Of a DNA stretch of 64,000 nt, positions 1 through 7,124 are shown one piece after another. A program made the position numbers and the translations under genes. Every line of letters starts with the position of its first letter. Positions within the stretch are counted from its first letter, which is position 1. Location of the stretch: the NCBI GenBank assembly GCA_963734575.1, contig CAVTHT010000017.1, positions 186,001 to 250,000 on the forward strand, read 5' to 3'. The notes beneath the pieces were generated by a model. The model ran no database searches and had not been told where the DNA came from. It worked only from the letters and a program-made list of their open reading frames with translations. The stretch is from CAIWHR01 sp963734575 (lineage in GTDB: Bacteria; Pseudomonadota; Gammaproteobacteria; Burkholderiales; Casimicrobiaceae).

Positions 1-32
1 AGAACATCGGCGAGGCGCCCCGCCGCGCGCGA

Positions 33-1328
33 TCAGGTCAGCGCTCGCCCGAGTGCGGCTTCGAGGCGCGACAGGCCCTCGAGGATCTCGTCGAGGCTGA
101 TGACGAGCGACGGCGCGATGCGCACCACGTCCGGCCCGGCCATGAGCACGAGCAGCCCGGCGTCACCGGCCGCCTGCATGACCGCACCCGCGCGTCCCTT
201 CCACGGCGGTGCGAGCTCGCAACCAATCCATACACCTTCGCCGCGCAGGTCCGAGAACACCGTGCGCCGCGCGTTGATGGCCTTGAGGCCCTCCATGAAA
301 AGCGCATGGCGGGCCTTGACGCCGTCGAGCACCTCGGTGGTGTTGATCACGTCGAACACGGCGCCGGCCACCGCACACGCCAGCGGATTGCCGCCGAACG
401 TGGTGCCATGCACGCCGACCGAGAATGCGCTCGCGACCTCCGCCGTGGTCAGCATCGCGCCGATCGGGAACCCGCCACCGAGCCCTTTCGCGCTGGTGAC
501 GATGTCCGGCACCACGCCTTTCTGCATGTACGAGAAGAGCGCGCCGGTGCGGCCCATGCCGCTCTGGATCTCGTCGAGGATGAGGAGGGCGCCGTGGCGC
601 GTGCACAGCGCGCGCGCCGCCTGCAGATATTCGGGGCGGCCGGGGATCATGCCCCCCTCGCCCTGCATCGGCTCGAGGATCACCCCGCAGATGTTGCCAC
701 CATCCTCCGCGAACGCCGCCTCGAGGGCGCCGATGTCGTTGTACGGAAGGTGCGAGATGCCCGCCGGCGTGGGGCCGAACCCGCTCGCGTACTTCGCCTG
801 GCCGCCCGCCGTCACCGTGAACAGCGTACGGCCATGGAAGGCGTTGATCGTGGAAAGCACGCGCACCTTCGCGGGCCCGAAGCGATCGTGCGCGAAGCGG
901 CGCGCGAGCTTCAGTGCCGCCTCGTTCGCCTCGGCGCCGGAATTGCAGAAGAACACGCGCTCGGCGAACGTCGCTTCGGTGAGTCGCGTCGCGAGGCGCA
1001 GGGCGGGCTCGTTGGTGAACCAGTTGGAGACGTGCCAGACGCGGCGCGCCTGCTCCTCGAGCGCGCGGATCATCGCCGGATGGCAATGGCCGAGCGCCGT
1101 GACGGCGACGCCGCTCGCGAAGTCGATGTACATCCGGCCGTCCTGGTCCCACACGCGCGAGCCCTCGCCGCGCACCGGTATGAACGGCGCCGGTGCGAAG
1201 CAGGGAACCATCACCTGGTCGAAGGTGGCGCGGGTGACCGGCATGGTCGCGGCGCTGGATGCCGGCACCGCTTCGCGGCGTGCGGACTGGGCGATGACGG
1301 CCTGCGCGGCCTCGGGCAGGTTGGACAT
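33..1328 (-). CDS. argD: Acetylornithine/succinylornithine-type aminotransferase (class III)
   Basis: A PLP-dependent class III aminotransferase of 431 residues. It should transfer the amino group of N-acetylornithine (or succinylornithine/diaminopimelate intermediates) to 2-oxoglutarate in the cytoplasm. The PLP lysine lies in SAKGLGGGFP (about K281), and the ring-nitrogen Asp in LILDEIQSG (about D252). The motif NSGAEANEAALKLARRFA is typical of ArgD/AstC. I use the ATG at 1328 (MSNLPEAAQ) because residues encoded further upstream look non-coding and overlap the RidA gene. A 40-residue N-terminal extension precedes the conserved core. The RidA gene ends 13 bases upstream, which suggests one operon. 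ArgD, AstC and GABA-type enzymes are hard to separate by eye, so the exact substrate is uncertain. Confidence 0.85.
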   Translation of the reverse strand: MSNLPEAAQAVIAQSARREAVPASSAATMPVTRATFDQVMVPCFAPAPFIPVRGEGSRVWDQDGRMYIDFASGVAVTALGHCHPAMIRALEEQARRVWHVSNWFTNEPALRLATRLTEATFAERVFFCNSGAEANEAALKLARRFAHDRFGPAKVRVLSTINAFHGRTLFTVTAGGQAKYASGFGPTPAGISHLPYNDIGALEAAFAEDGGNICGVILEPMQGEGGMIPGRPEYLQAARALCTRHGALLILDEIQSGMGRTGALFSYMQKGVVPDIVTSAKGLGGGFPIGAMLTTAEVASAFSVGVHGTTFGGNPLACAVAGAVFDVINTTEVLDGVKARHALFMEGLKAINARRTVFSDLRGEGVWIGCELAPPWKGRAGAVMQAAGDAGLLVLMAGPDVVRIAPSLVISLDEILEGLSRLEAALGRALT

Positions 1329-1341
1329 GAGTTTCCCGTCG

Positions 1342-1695
1342 TCAGAGTGCGGCGATGACCTGGATCTCGACACGGTAGGCGGGTCCGGCGAGCGCCGCCT
1401 GCACCGTCGCACGCGCCGGCGGCTGTCCGGGTGCGAGCCACGCTTCCCACACCGCGTTCATCGCGGCGAAGTCCGCCATGTCCGGGAGGAAGATCGTCGC
1501 CGAGAGCAACTTCGACTTGTCGGTGCCGGCCTCGGCCAGCAGGCGGTCGATCTGCGCGAGCACTTCGCGCGTCTGCGCGCTCGCGTCGGCATCGGGATGC
1601 TCAGCCACCTGTCCGGCGAGGTACACCGTGTGGCCCGCAGCGTGAATGACCATTTGCGCGAGGCGCTTGCCGACGTGCCGGCGGTCGATGCTCAT
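1342..1695 (-). CDS. RidA/YjgF family enamine/imine deaminase
   Basis: A 117-residue RidA-family protein, near the usual 115-130. The family hydrolyses reactive 2-aminoacrylate-type enamines released by PLP enzymes. Visible family features are YLAGQVAEHP near the N-terminus and the C-terminal PPARATVQAAL...VEIQVIAAL block containing the conserved arginine. The ATG at 1695 starts MSIDRRHVGKR; longer reading-frame extensions lack family similarity. It lies directly upstream of a PLP-dependent aminotransferase, which fits a protective role. A possible minus-strand -10 (TACAAT, 1734-1739) precedes it. Subfamily and substrate cannot be decided by eye. Confidence 0.85.
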   Translation of the reverse strand: MSIDRRHVGKRLAQMVIHAAGHTVYLAGQVAEHPDADASAQTREVLAQIDRLLAEAGTDKSKLLSATIFLPDMADFAAMNAVWEAWLAPGQPPARATVQAALAGPAYRVEIQVIAAL

Positions 1696-1798
1696 GGTGC
1701 TATGCTGGTCCGGTGATGGAAGAGGAGTGGACCATTGTAGACGATGCGCGCTGCACGACCCGCACGCGCGTGGAGCACTCCACCGCCGGGACTGCCGT

Positions 1799-2185
1799 GT
1801 GACGGCGCGCATCGTCGTGCTGCTCGCGGCGCTGCTGCTCGTTGCCGGCGTGGCGATCGGCGCGTTCGGCGCGCATGCGCTGCGTGCCCGCATCGCGCCG
1901 GAACTCCTCGCGGTGTTCAACACCGGCGTGCAATATCACTTCGTCCACGCGCTCGGGCTGTTCGCCATCGGGCTCCTGTGGTTGCAGTGGCCCGCGGAGG
2001 GGCGGCTGCTCGCGCTCGCTGCGAGTCTCATGCTCGCCGGGGTGCTGCTCTTCTCCGGCAGCCTGTACGTTCTCGCGCTCACGGGAGTGCGCACGTGGGG
2101 CGCAGTCACGCCGTTCGGCGGCACGGCGTGGCTGCTCGGCTGGGCCGTGCTCGCGTGGGCGGCGTGGCGCCACGCCGCAGCGTGA
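1799..2185 (+). CDS. DUF423 family membrane protein (YgdD-like)
   Basis: A 128-residue inner-membrane protein with four predicted transmembrane segments: VVLLAALLLVAGVAIGAF, the HALGLFAIGLLWL region, LALAASLMLAGVLLFSG and WLLGWAVLAWAAW. The FGAHAL motif after the first segment and the GxxxFSGSLYVLALTG region are typical of DUF423. The GTG at 1799 (VTARIVV) is chosen because it begins just before the first membrane helix and is preceded by a GGGA-like site. The function of the family is unknown. It is divergent from the RidA gene. Confidence 0.8.
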   Translation: MTARIVVLLAALLLVAGVAIGAFGAHALRARIAPELLAVFNTGVQYHFVHALGLFAIGLLWLQWPAEGRLLALAASLMLAGVLLFSGSLYVLALTGVRTWGAVTPFGGTAWLLGWAVLAWAAWRHAAA

Positions 2186-2243
2186 GCGGCGCCGGTTGAG
2201 CGCGCGGTTTCCGGGCCCGCAGCCAGCGCCTATACTTCGGCGG

Positions 2244-3278
2244 ATGCAGTCCGGTCCGTCCCCATCGCCGCGGTCGCGGTGGCCGTCCGCATCGGCCGAT
2301 CCGCTGCGCCGCTCTGCGCGCAGCTCCGGCGCGAGCACGCAGCCCGGCAGCGTGGCCGCCAACGCCGACATCATCCCCGAGCTCACCAACATGGCCGGCG
2401 ATACCGTGCGCATGCCCGGACCGCTGGACGTTCCCGTGGTCCGGCCCGCGCTGGCGATGCTGTATCGATTGGCCGTCGGCCCGAGCGCCGATCACTACGG
2501 GGCGCGGTTCCTCGCGTTCGCCCGCGCAGGTAAGCCGCTCGCCGGCTGGAACTGGCCGGCGTTCCTGGCGCCGCCGATCTGGGCCGCCTATCGCGGGCTG
2601 TGGATCGCGGCGCTGGTGTTCGCCCTGCTGCAGCTCGGGGGCGCGATCACGTTCCTCTCGATCGACGGTTCCGCCGAGGGCATCGACGGACTGTGGGTGC
2701 TCTCGGCGCTTCTCCTCATCTGGATCATTCCGGGAACCATCGCGGCGGCCTGCGGCGACTACCTCGTATACCGGCGTGTGCGCCGTGTCGCGCTCGCGGC
2801 GGAGCGCGAATCGGCCAATCCGGTCGAGGCCGCGACCCGCGCTTCGTCGAGCGCTTCCGTGTCATGGTACGGCGCGGCCGCCGGCGTGGCGGGCATGGCG
2901 GTGATCGCGGGGGGCGTGAGCCACGACCTCAACGTGGCCTGGCGCGAGCATGTCGTGCGGCAGCAGGTCATGGCGACGCTCGCGGCAGTGCGGGCGCTGG
3001 AGCGCGACGTCGAGACCAACTGGATGACCGCGCGCCTCGTGCCGCGTCAGACGGGCGCGCTCTCGCGCGGCAGCATCGCCAAGACCGTGGTGTCCGACGT
3101 GCACGTGAGCCCGGATAACGGGCGCCTGCGCGTGCGCTTCGGCCCGTCGCTGCCGGAGCTGGACGGCAAGGCGATCCTGCTCGCGCCGACCCGTAATGCG
3201 CAGCAGCAGGTGCGCTGGCTGTGCATTCCGGTCGACATCGGGCAGAAGTACCTGCCCGCCGAATGCCGTCGGCGCTGA
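2244..3278 (+). CDS. DUF2628-like membrane protein with C-terminal pilin-like domain
   Basis: A 344-residue protein with a low-complexity N-terminus, a DUF2628-like membrane region (WNWPAFLAPPIWAAYRGLW followed by two hydrophobic helices), then a third helix (AAAGVAGMAVIAGGV). The last ~100 residues resemble the globular half of a type IVa pilin: VRQQVMATLAAVRALERDVE resembles the pilin alpha-1C segment, and ELDGKAILLAPT plus WLCIPVDIGQKYLPAECR resembles the pilin LxGKxxxLxPT and disulfide-loop ending. No prepilin peptidase site is present. ATG 2244 gives the longest form; 2391 and 2412 are possible internal starts. A TATACT hexamer at 2231-2236 sits so close that the transcript could be nearly leaderless. 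Function unknown. Confidence 0.6.
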   Translation: MQSGPSPSPRSRWPSASADPLRRSARSSGASTQPGSVAANADIIPELTNMAGDTVRMPGPLDVPVVRPALAMLYRLAVGPSADHYGARFLAFARAGKPLAGWNWPAFLAPPIWAAYRGLWIAALVFALLQLGGAITFLSIDGSAEGIDGLWVLSALLLIWIIPGTIAAACGDYLVYRRVRRVALAAERESANPVEAATRASSSASVSWYGAAAGVAGMAVIAGGVSHDLNVAWREHVVRQQVMATLAAVRALERDVETNWMTARLVPRQTGALSRGSIAKTVVSDVHVSPDNGRLRVRFGPSLPELDGKAILLAPTRNAQQQVRWLCIPVDIGQKYLPAECRRR

Positions 3279-3300
3279 GCGCGCGAGTTCGACGACAGAG

Positions 3301-3590
3301 GTCGGCAGGCTTCAGCCTGACTCCATGTCCGGCTGAAGCCGAACCTACACTGACTCCATGTCCGGCTGAAGCCGAACCTACACTGACTCCATGTTCGGCT
3401 GAAGCCGAACCTACATGGCGCTCCCGGGAACCATGATGCTCCCGGGAACCATGATGCTCCCGGGAACCATGTCGCGTGTGTTTGTAGGTCGGGCTTCAGC
3501 CTGACTTGGGACGTGCCGAAAGGCGTTCGGCTGAAGCCGAACCCACAAGACCTGAAGCCGAACCCACAAGACCTGAAGCCGAACCCACAA
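3301..3590. repeat. REP-like palindromic repeat cluster 1 (GTAG head)
   Basis: The 315-base gap between the fusion gene and the first Bug gene is filled with copies of a short palindromic element. Its core is GGCTTCAGCC (or GGCTGAAGCC on the other strand), flanked by a GTAGGT/ACCTAC head. A 33-base unit is tandemly repeated three times (3318-3350, 3351-3383, 3384-3414), another copy lies at 3482-3504 in the opposite orientation, and 21-base units follow at 3549-3569 and 3570-3590. The same element recurs at 28829-28994, so it is a dispersed genomic family. GTAG-headed palindromes are known as REP elements mobilised by RAYT transposases; no RAYT gene is in this window. Confidence 0.8.
3421..3471. 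repeat. 18-bp tandem repeat inside REP cluster 1
   Basis: The unit CTCCCGGGAACCATGATG occurs at 3421-3438 and 3439-3456, with a partial third copy at 3457-3471. It contains the palindrome CCCGGG. It is unrelated to the surrounding GGCTTCAGCC repeats and appears inserted between them. No reading frame of interest covers it. Confidence 0.85.
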
Positions 3591-3593
3591 GCG

Positions 3594-4586
3594 CTAGTCC
3601 ACCTTCGCGCCGGATTCCTTCACCACCTTCGCCCACTTCGCCGTCTCGGCACGGATGTGCGCGGCGAAATCCTCCGGCGTGCCGCCCGCCGAATTTGCGC
3701 CGAGCGTCACCATCTTTTCCTTCGCCTCGGGCGTGGCCAGCCACTTCACGCCGTCGGCATTGAGCCGCGCGATGATCGCCGGTGGCGTGCCGGCCGGGGC
3801 CAGGACGCCGAACCACGACGACGCTTCGAAGCCCGGCAGGCCGGACTCGGCAATCGTCGGCACATCCGGCAGTGCCGGCGCGCGCGCGGCCGACGTGACG
3901 CCCAGCGCACGGAGCTTCCCGCCCTTGATCTGCGGCAGCGAGGGCGGCAGGTTGTCGAACATGACCTGCACCTGTCCGCCGAGCAGGTCCTGCAGGGCCG
4001 GAGCGCTGCCCTTGTAAGGCACGTGGGTCATCTGGACGCCGGCCATCACCTTGAACAGCTCACCGGAAAGATGGATCGACGTGCCGCTCCCGGACGAAGC
4101 GAAGTTCACCTTGCCCGGATTGGCCTTCACGTAGGCGATGAACTCCTGCACCGTGTGCGCCGGCACCGACGGATTGACCACCATCACGTTCGGCACCCCC
4201 GCGACGAGGATCACCGGTGCGAAGTCCTTGATGTGGTCGTACGGCATCTTCGAGTACAGGCTCGGATTGATGGCGTGCGTGCCCACCGTGCCCATCAGGA
4301 GCGTGTAGCCGTCCGGCGCGGCCTTGGCGACGAGCTCGCTGCCGATGTTGCCGCCGGCGCCGGGGCGGTTGTCCACGACGACCTGCTGGCCGAGCGTGTC
4401 GGACCAGCGTTGCGCGATGGCGCGCGCGAGGATGTCGGTCGCGCCGCCGGGCGGGAACGGCACCACGAGCCGGATCGGCTTCGTGGGATAGGCCGCGCCC
4501 TGACCGTGCGCGAGGGGAACGGCCAACACGCCGATACATGCTGCCGCAGCGAGCGCGGCGAACCGCTTCAGTGCACCGATTGCCAT
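3594..4586 (-). CDS. Bug family periplasmic solute-binding protein (TctC-like)
   Basis: A 330-residue Bug/TctC-type binding protein, the usual length. Such proteins bind carboxylates in the periplasm for tripartite tricarboxylate transporters or signalling. The signal peptide runs to about residue 29 (RFAALAAAACIGVLAVPLAHG). Family motifs are YPTKPIRLVVPFPPGG, VVVDNRPGAGGNIG and GKLRALGVTS. ATG 4586 is preceded by a strong AGGAGG ribosome-binding site at ideal spacing. It lies 62 bases downstream of a second Bug gene on the same strand. No TctA/TctB membrane subunits are seen, so the ligand and transport partner are unknown. Confidence 0.88.
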   Translation of the reverse strand: MAIGALKRFAALAAAACIGVLAVPLAHGQGAAYPTKPIRLVVPFPPGGATDILARAIAQRWSDTLGQQVVVDNRPGAGGNIGSELVAKAAPDGYTLLMGTVGTHAINPSLYSKMPYDHIKDFAPVILVAGVPNVMVVNPSVPAHTVQEFIAYVKANPGKVNFASSGSGTSIHLSGELFKVMAGVQMTHVPYKGSAPALQDLLGGQVQVMFDNLPPSLPQIKGGKLRALGVTSAARAPALPDVPTIAESGLPGFEASSWFGVLAPAGTPPAIIARLNADGVKWLATPEAKEKMVTLGANSAGGTPEDFAAHIRAETAKWAKVVKESGAKVD

Positions 4587-4648
4587 GAACCTCCTCCTGG
4601 TTTGCGTGGCCGGCTCTGCCCGGAACGTGGTCGATGCTTTGCGGATGG

Positions 4649-5689
4649 TCAGTCCACCTTGGCGCCGGAAGCCTTGACGATTCTCCCGTATTTCGCGAGC
4701 TCCTGTTGGATGAACGCGCTGAACTGCTCGGGTGTCGTCGGGGCAGGATCCGCGCCCTGCGCCGTCAGGCGCTCTCGCATCTCGGGCGAGTTGAGGATCG
4801 TCGTCACTTCCGCATTCCATTTCGCGATGATCTCGCGCGGCGTGCCGGCCGGAGCGAGCAGGCCGAACCACGTGGAGATGTCGAAACCCGGCACGCCGGC
4901 TTCGGCCATCGTCGGCAGCTCCGGCACGAGCCGCGAGCGTTGCGCCGTCGTGACCGCGAGCGCCTTCAGCTTGCCCGACTTGACCTGCGGCATCGCGTTG
5001 GCGAGGTTGTCGAACATGAGCTGCGTGTCGCCCGCGAGCAACGCCTGCGTCGCGGGTGCACCGCCCTTGAACGGCACGTGGATCATGTCGATGCCGGCGT
5101 CCACTTTCAGGAGCTCGCCGGCGAGATGTCCGGCACTCCCGTTGCTCCCCGAGCCGAACGCGAGCTTGCCCGGATTCGCCTTCGCGTAGGCGATCAGGTC
5201 GCGGACCGAATTCACCGGCAGCGACGGATTCACCACGAGCACGTTGGGCGTGATCGCGACGAGGGTGATCGGCGCGAAGTCCTTGACGGCGTCGTACGGC
5301 ATCTTCGGGAAGAGATGCGGATTCACCGCGTGCGTCGACAGCGCCCCCATGACGACGGCGTAGCCATCAGGCGGACTCTTCGCCACCGCGTCGGCGCCGA
5401 TGTTGCCGCCCGCGCCTGGACGGTTGTCCACGACGACGCTCTGGCCCCACGCTTCCGTGAGCTTTTGCGCGATCAGGCGGCCGATGACGTCCAGCGGCCC
5501 GCCCGGCGGAAACGGAACCACCAGCCGCACCGGCTTGCTCGGATAGCTCGATGGCGACTGTGCGCCGGCATGCAGCGGCAGCAGGGCAACGAGCAGGGCG
5601 GCGCAGATCGCGAGCGCATTGCGACGCGTCTTGCTTTGACCGGCGGCTCGTGTTTCGGCGCGGTTCGGATCGGACATGGAAACGGTCAC
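4649..5689 (-). CDS. Bug family periplasmic solute-binding protein (TctC-like), second copy
   Basis: A 346-residue Bug/TctC-type protein paralogous to its downstream neighbour. It shows RLVVPFPPGGPLDVIGRLIAQ, VVVDNRPGAGGNIGADAVAK and the C-terminal KYGRIVKASGAKVD. A signal peptide (ALAICAALLVALLPLHAGAQ) follows a charged N-terminus. I choose the GTG at 5689 (VTVSMSDP) because GGAG sits five bases before it; the ATG at 5677 is the alternative. An extended -10 (TGCTACAAT) at 5722-5730 on the same strand is a likely promoter for both Bug genes. The ligand is unknown. Confidence 0.87.
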   Translation of the reverse strand: MTVSMSDPNRAETRAAGQSKTRRNALAICAALLVALLPLHAGAQSPSSYPSKPVRLVVPFPPGGPLDVIGRLIAQKLTEAWGQSVVVDNRPGAGGNIGADAVAKSPPDGYAVVMGALSTHAVNPHLFPKMPYDAVKDFAPITLVAITPNVLVVNPSLPVNSVRDLIAYAKANPGKLAFGSGSNGSAGHLAGELLKVDAGIDMIHVPFKGGAPATQALLAGDTQLMFDNLANAMPQVKSGKLKALAVTTAQRSRLVPELPTMAEAGVPGFDISTWFGLLAPAGTPREIIAKWNAEVTTILNSPEMRERLTAQGADPAPTTPEQFSAFIQQELAKYGRIVKASGAKVD

Positions 5690-5721
5690 GGCAACTCCGG
5701 AAGGACGGCGGGTGGGCGGCG

Positions 5722-5730
5722 ATTGTAGCA
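5722..5730 (-). promoter_or_regulatory. Extended -10 promoter of the Bug gene pair
   Basis: On the minus strand the sequence reads TGCTACAAT, an extended -10 (TGn plus TACAAT). Transcription would start near 5715, about 26 bases before the GTG at 5689. No clear -35 was found. Confidence 0.5.
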
Positions 5731-5756
5731 ACGGCGTCGACGGGCGGCGCGACGGT

Positions 5757-5786
5757 TTGGCGCGCCACGGGCTCCCGGCGCATAAT
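5757..5786 (+). promoter_or_regulatory. Candidate promoter of the RND efflux operon
   Basis: TTGGCG at 5757-5762 and CATAAT at 5781-5786 are separated by 18 bases. The efflux adaptor starts at 5819. It is arranged back to back with the Bug promoter. Confidence 0.4.
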
Positions 5787-5818
5787 GGGGGTTTTATCCG
5801 GATCTGGCCACTTTGGGC

Positions 5819-7071
5819 ATGAACAAAGCGGTAATTGCAACTTTCGCGGTGGTCGGCATCCTCGTGGCCGGCGGCGCCGGCTATTGGGCCGGCACGCACC
5901 GGGATCCCGCCGCCGGGAGCGGCCCCACCGGTGCGTCCGCGGCGGCAGGCAACGAGAAAGGCAAGGGCGCGGGACCGGGCGCCCCACAGGCGATCACGGT
6001 CGAGGCCACCAAGGTCACGCTGGCCTCCATGCCCCAGACGATCACTGCGGTCGGGAGCCTCCGCTCGGACGAGTCGGTCGTGATCCGGCCAGAAGTCGCC
6101 GGCCGCGTGAGCGCCATCATGTTCAAGGAGGGCCAGCGCGTGAGCAAGGGTTCGCCGCTCGTGCGCCTCGACACCTCCATCAACGATGCCGACGTGAAGC
6201 AGGCGCGCGCGAACTACACGCTCGCCAAGAACAAGTACGAGCGCGCCATCGACCTGCAGAAGCAGAACTTCATCTCGGCCCAGGCGCGCGACGAGGCGGA
6301 GAACAACCTGAAGGTGGCCGAGGCGTCGGTGGCGCTGGCCGAAGCCAAGTTCGCGAAGACGGAGATCAAGGCGCCCTTCACCGGGGTGATCGGCCTGCGC
6401 GTGATCTCCATCGGCGACTACGTCAAGGAGGGCGCGGACATCGTCAACCTCGAGGCGATCGATCCGCTCAAGGTCGACTTCCGGGTTCCGGAGATCTACT
6501 ACTCGCAGGTGCAGGTCGGTCAGACGCTCGACGTCACGCTCGATGCGCAACCCGGTCGCGTGTTCCCGGGACAGGTGTTCGCGGTCAATCCTCTGGTCGA
6601 TGCCGCCGGCCGCTCCCTCGTGATCCGTGCCCAGGTGCGCAACCCCGACACCACGCTGCGGCCCGGCATGTTCGCGCGCGTGCGCCTCATCACGCGCGTC
6701 GAGCGCGAGGCGCTGGTCGTGCCCGAGCAGGCGCTCGTGCCCCAGGGCGAGGACCAGTTCGTCTTCCGCGTGGTGGACGGGCGCGCCCAGCGTGTGAAAG
6801 TCGAAGTCGGCCAGCGCCGCGACGGCAAGGCCGAGATCGTCAAGGGCCTCGAGCCGCAGGACGTCGTGGTCACCGCCGGCCAGCTCAAGATTCGCGAGGG
6901 GGTGCAGCTCAAGGTGGCGCGCGTCGACGCTCCCAAGCCCACGACCACCGCCGCGGACGGCCGCGAAGCCGCCGCCGCCGCGCGCGCCGGTGGCGGAAGT
7001 GCGGCACCGAAAAACGCTCCGGCGCGGCGCCCGCCAAGGCCGACGCCGCCCAACCGGGCGCCAGGTCCTGA
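5819..7071 (+). CDS. RND efflux periplasmic adaptor (membrane fusion protein)
   Basis: An AcrA/MexE/MdtA-type membrane fusion protein of about 418 residues. It links an inner-membrane RND pump to an outer-membrane channel. It has an N-terminal membrane anchor (VIATFAVVGILVAGGAGYWAG), a split lipoyl domain (VVIRPEVAGRVSAIMFKEGQRV and KAPFTGVIGLRVISIGDYV) around an alpha-hairpin, then a beta-barrel and a C-terminal membrane-proximal part with ALVVPEQALVPQG. The frame breaks at the A5 run 7010-7014. Adding one A restores an ending that stops at 7071, so the break affects only the extreme C-terminus. The pump gene follows 53 bases downstream. Substrate unknown. Confidence 0.87.
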
Positions 7072-7124
7072 CGCACGAGCGAAGCGCGCGCCCGCGTCGT
7101 CCCGCAGCAAGGCCGGAGCCTGCC

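Noticed and set aside
3318..3590. Possible CRISPR array because of regular short repeats
   Set aside because: Repeats are palindromic, contiguous or of variable period, with no unique spacers and no cas genes.
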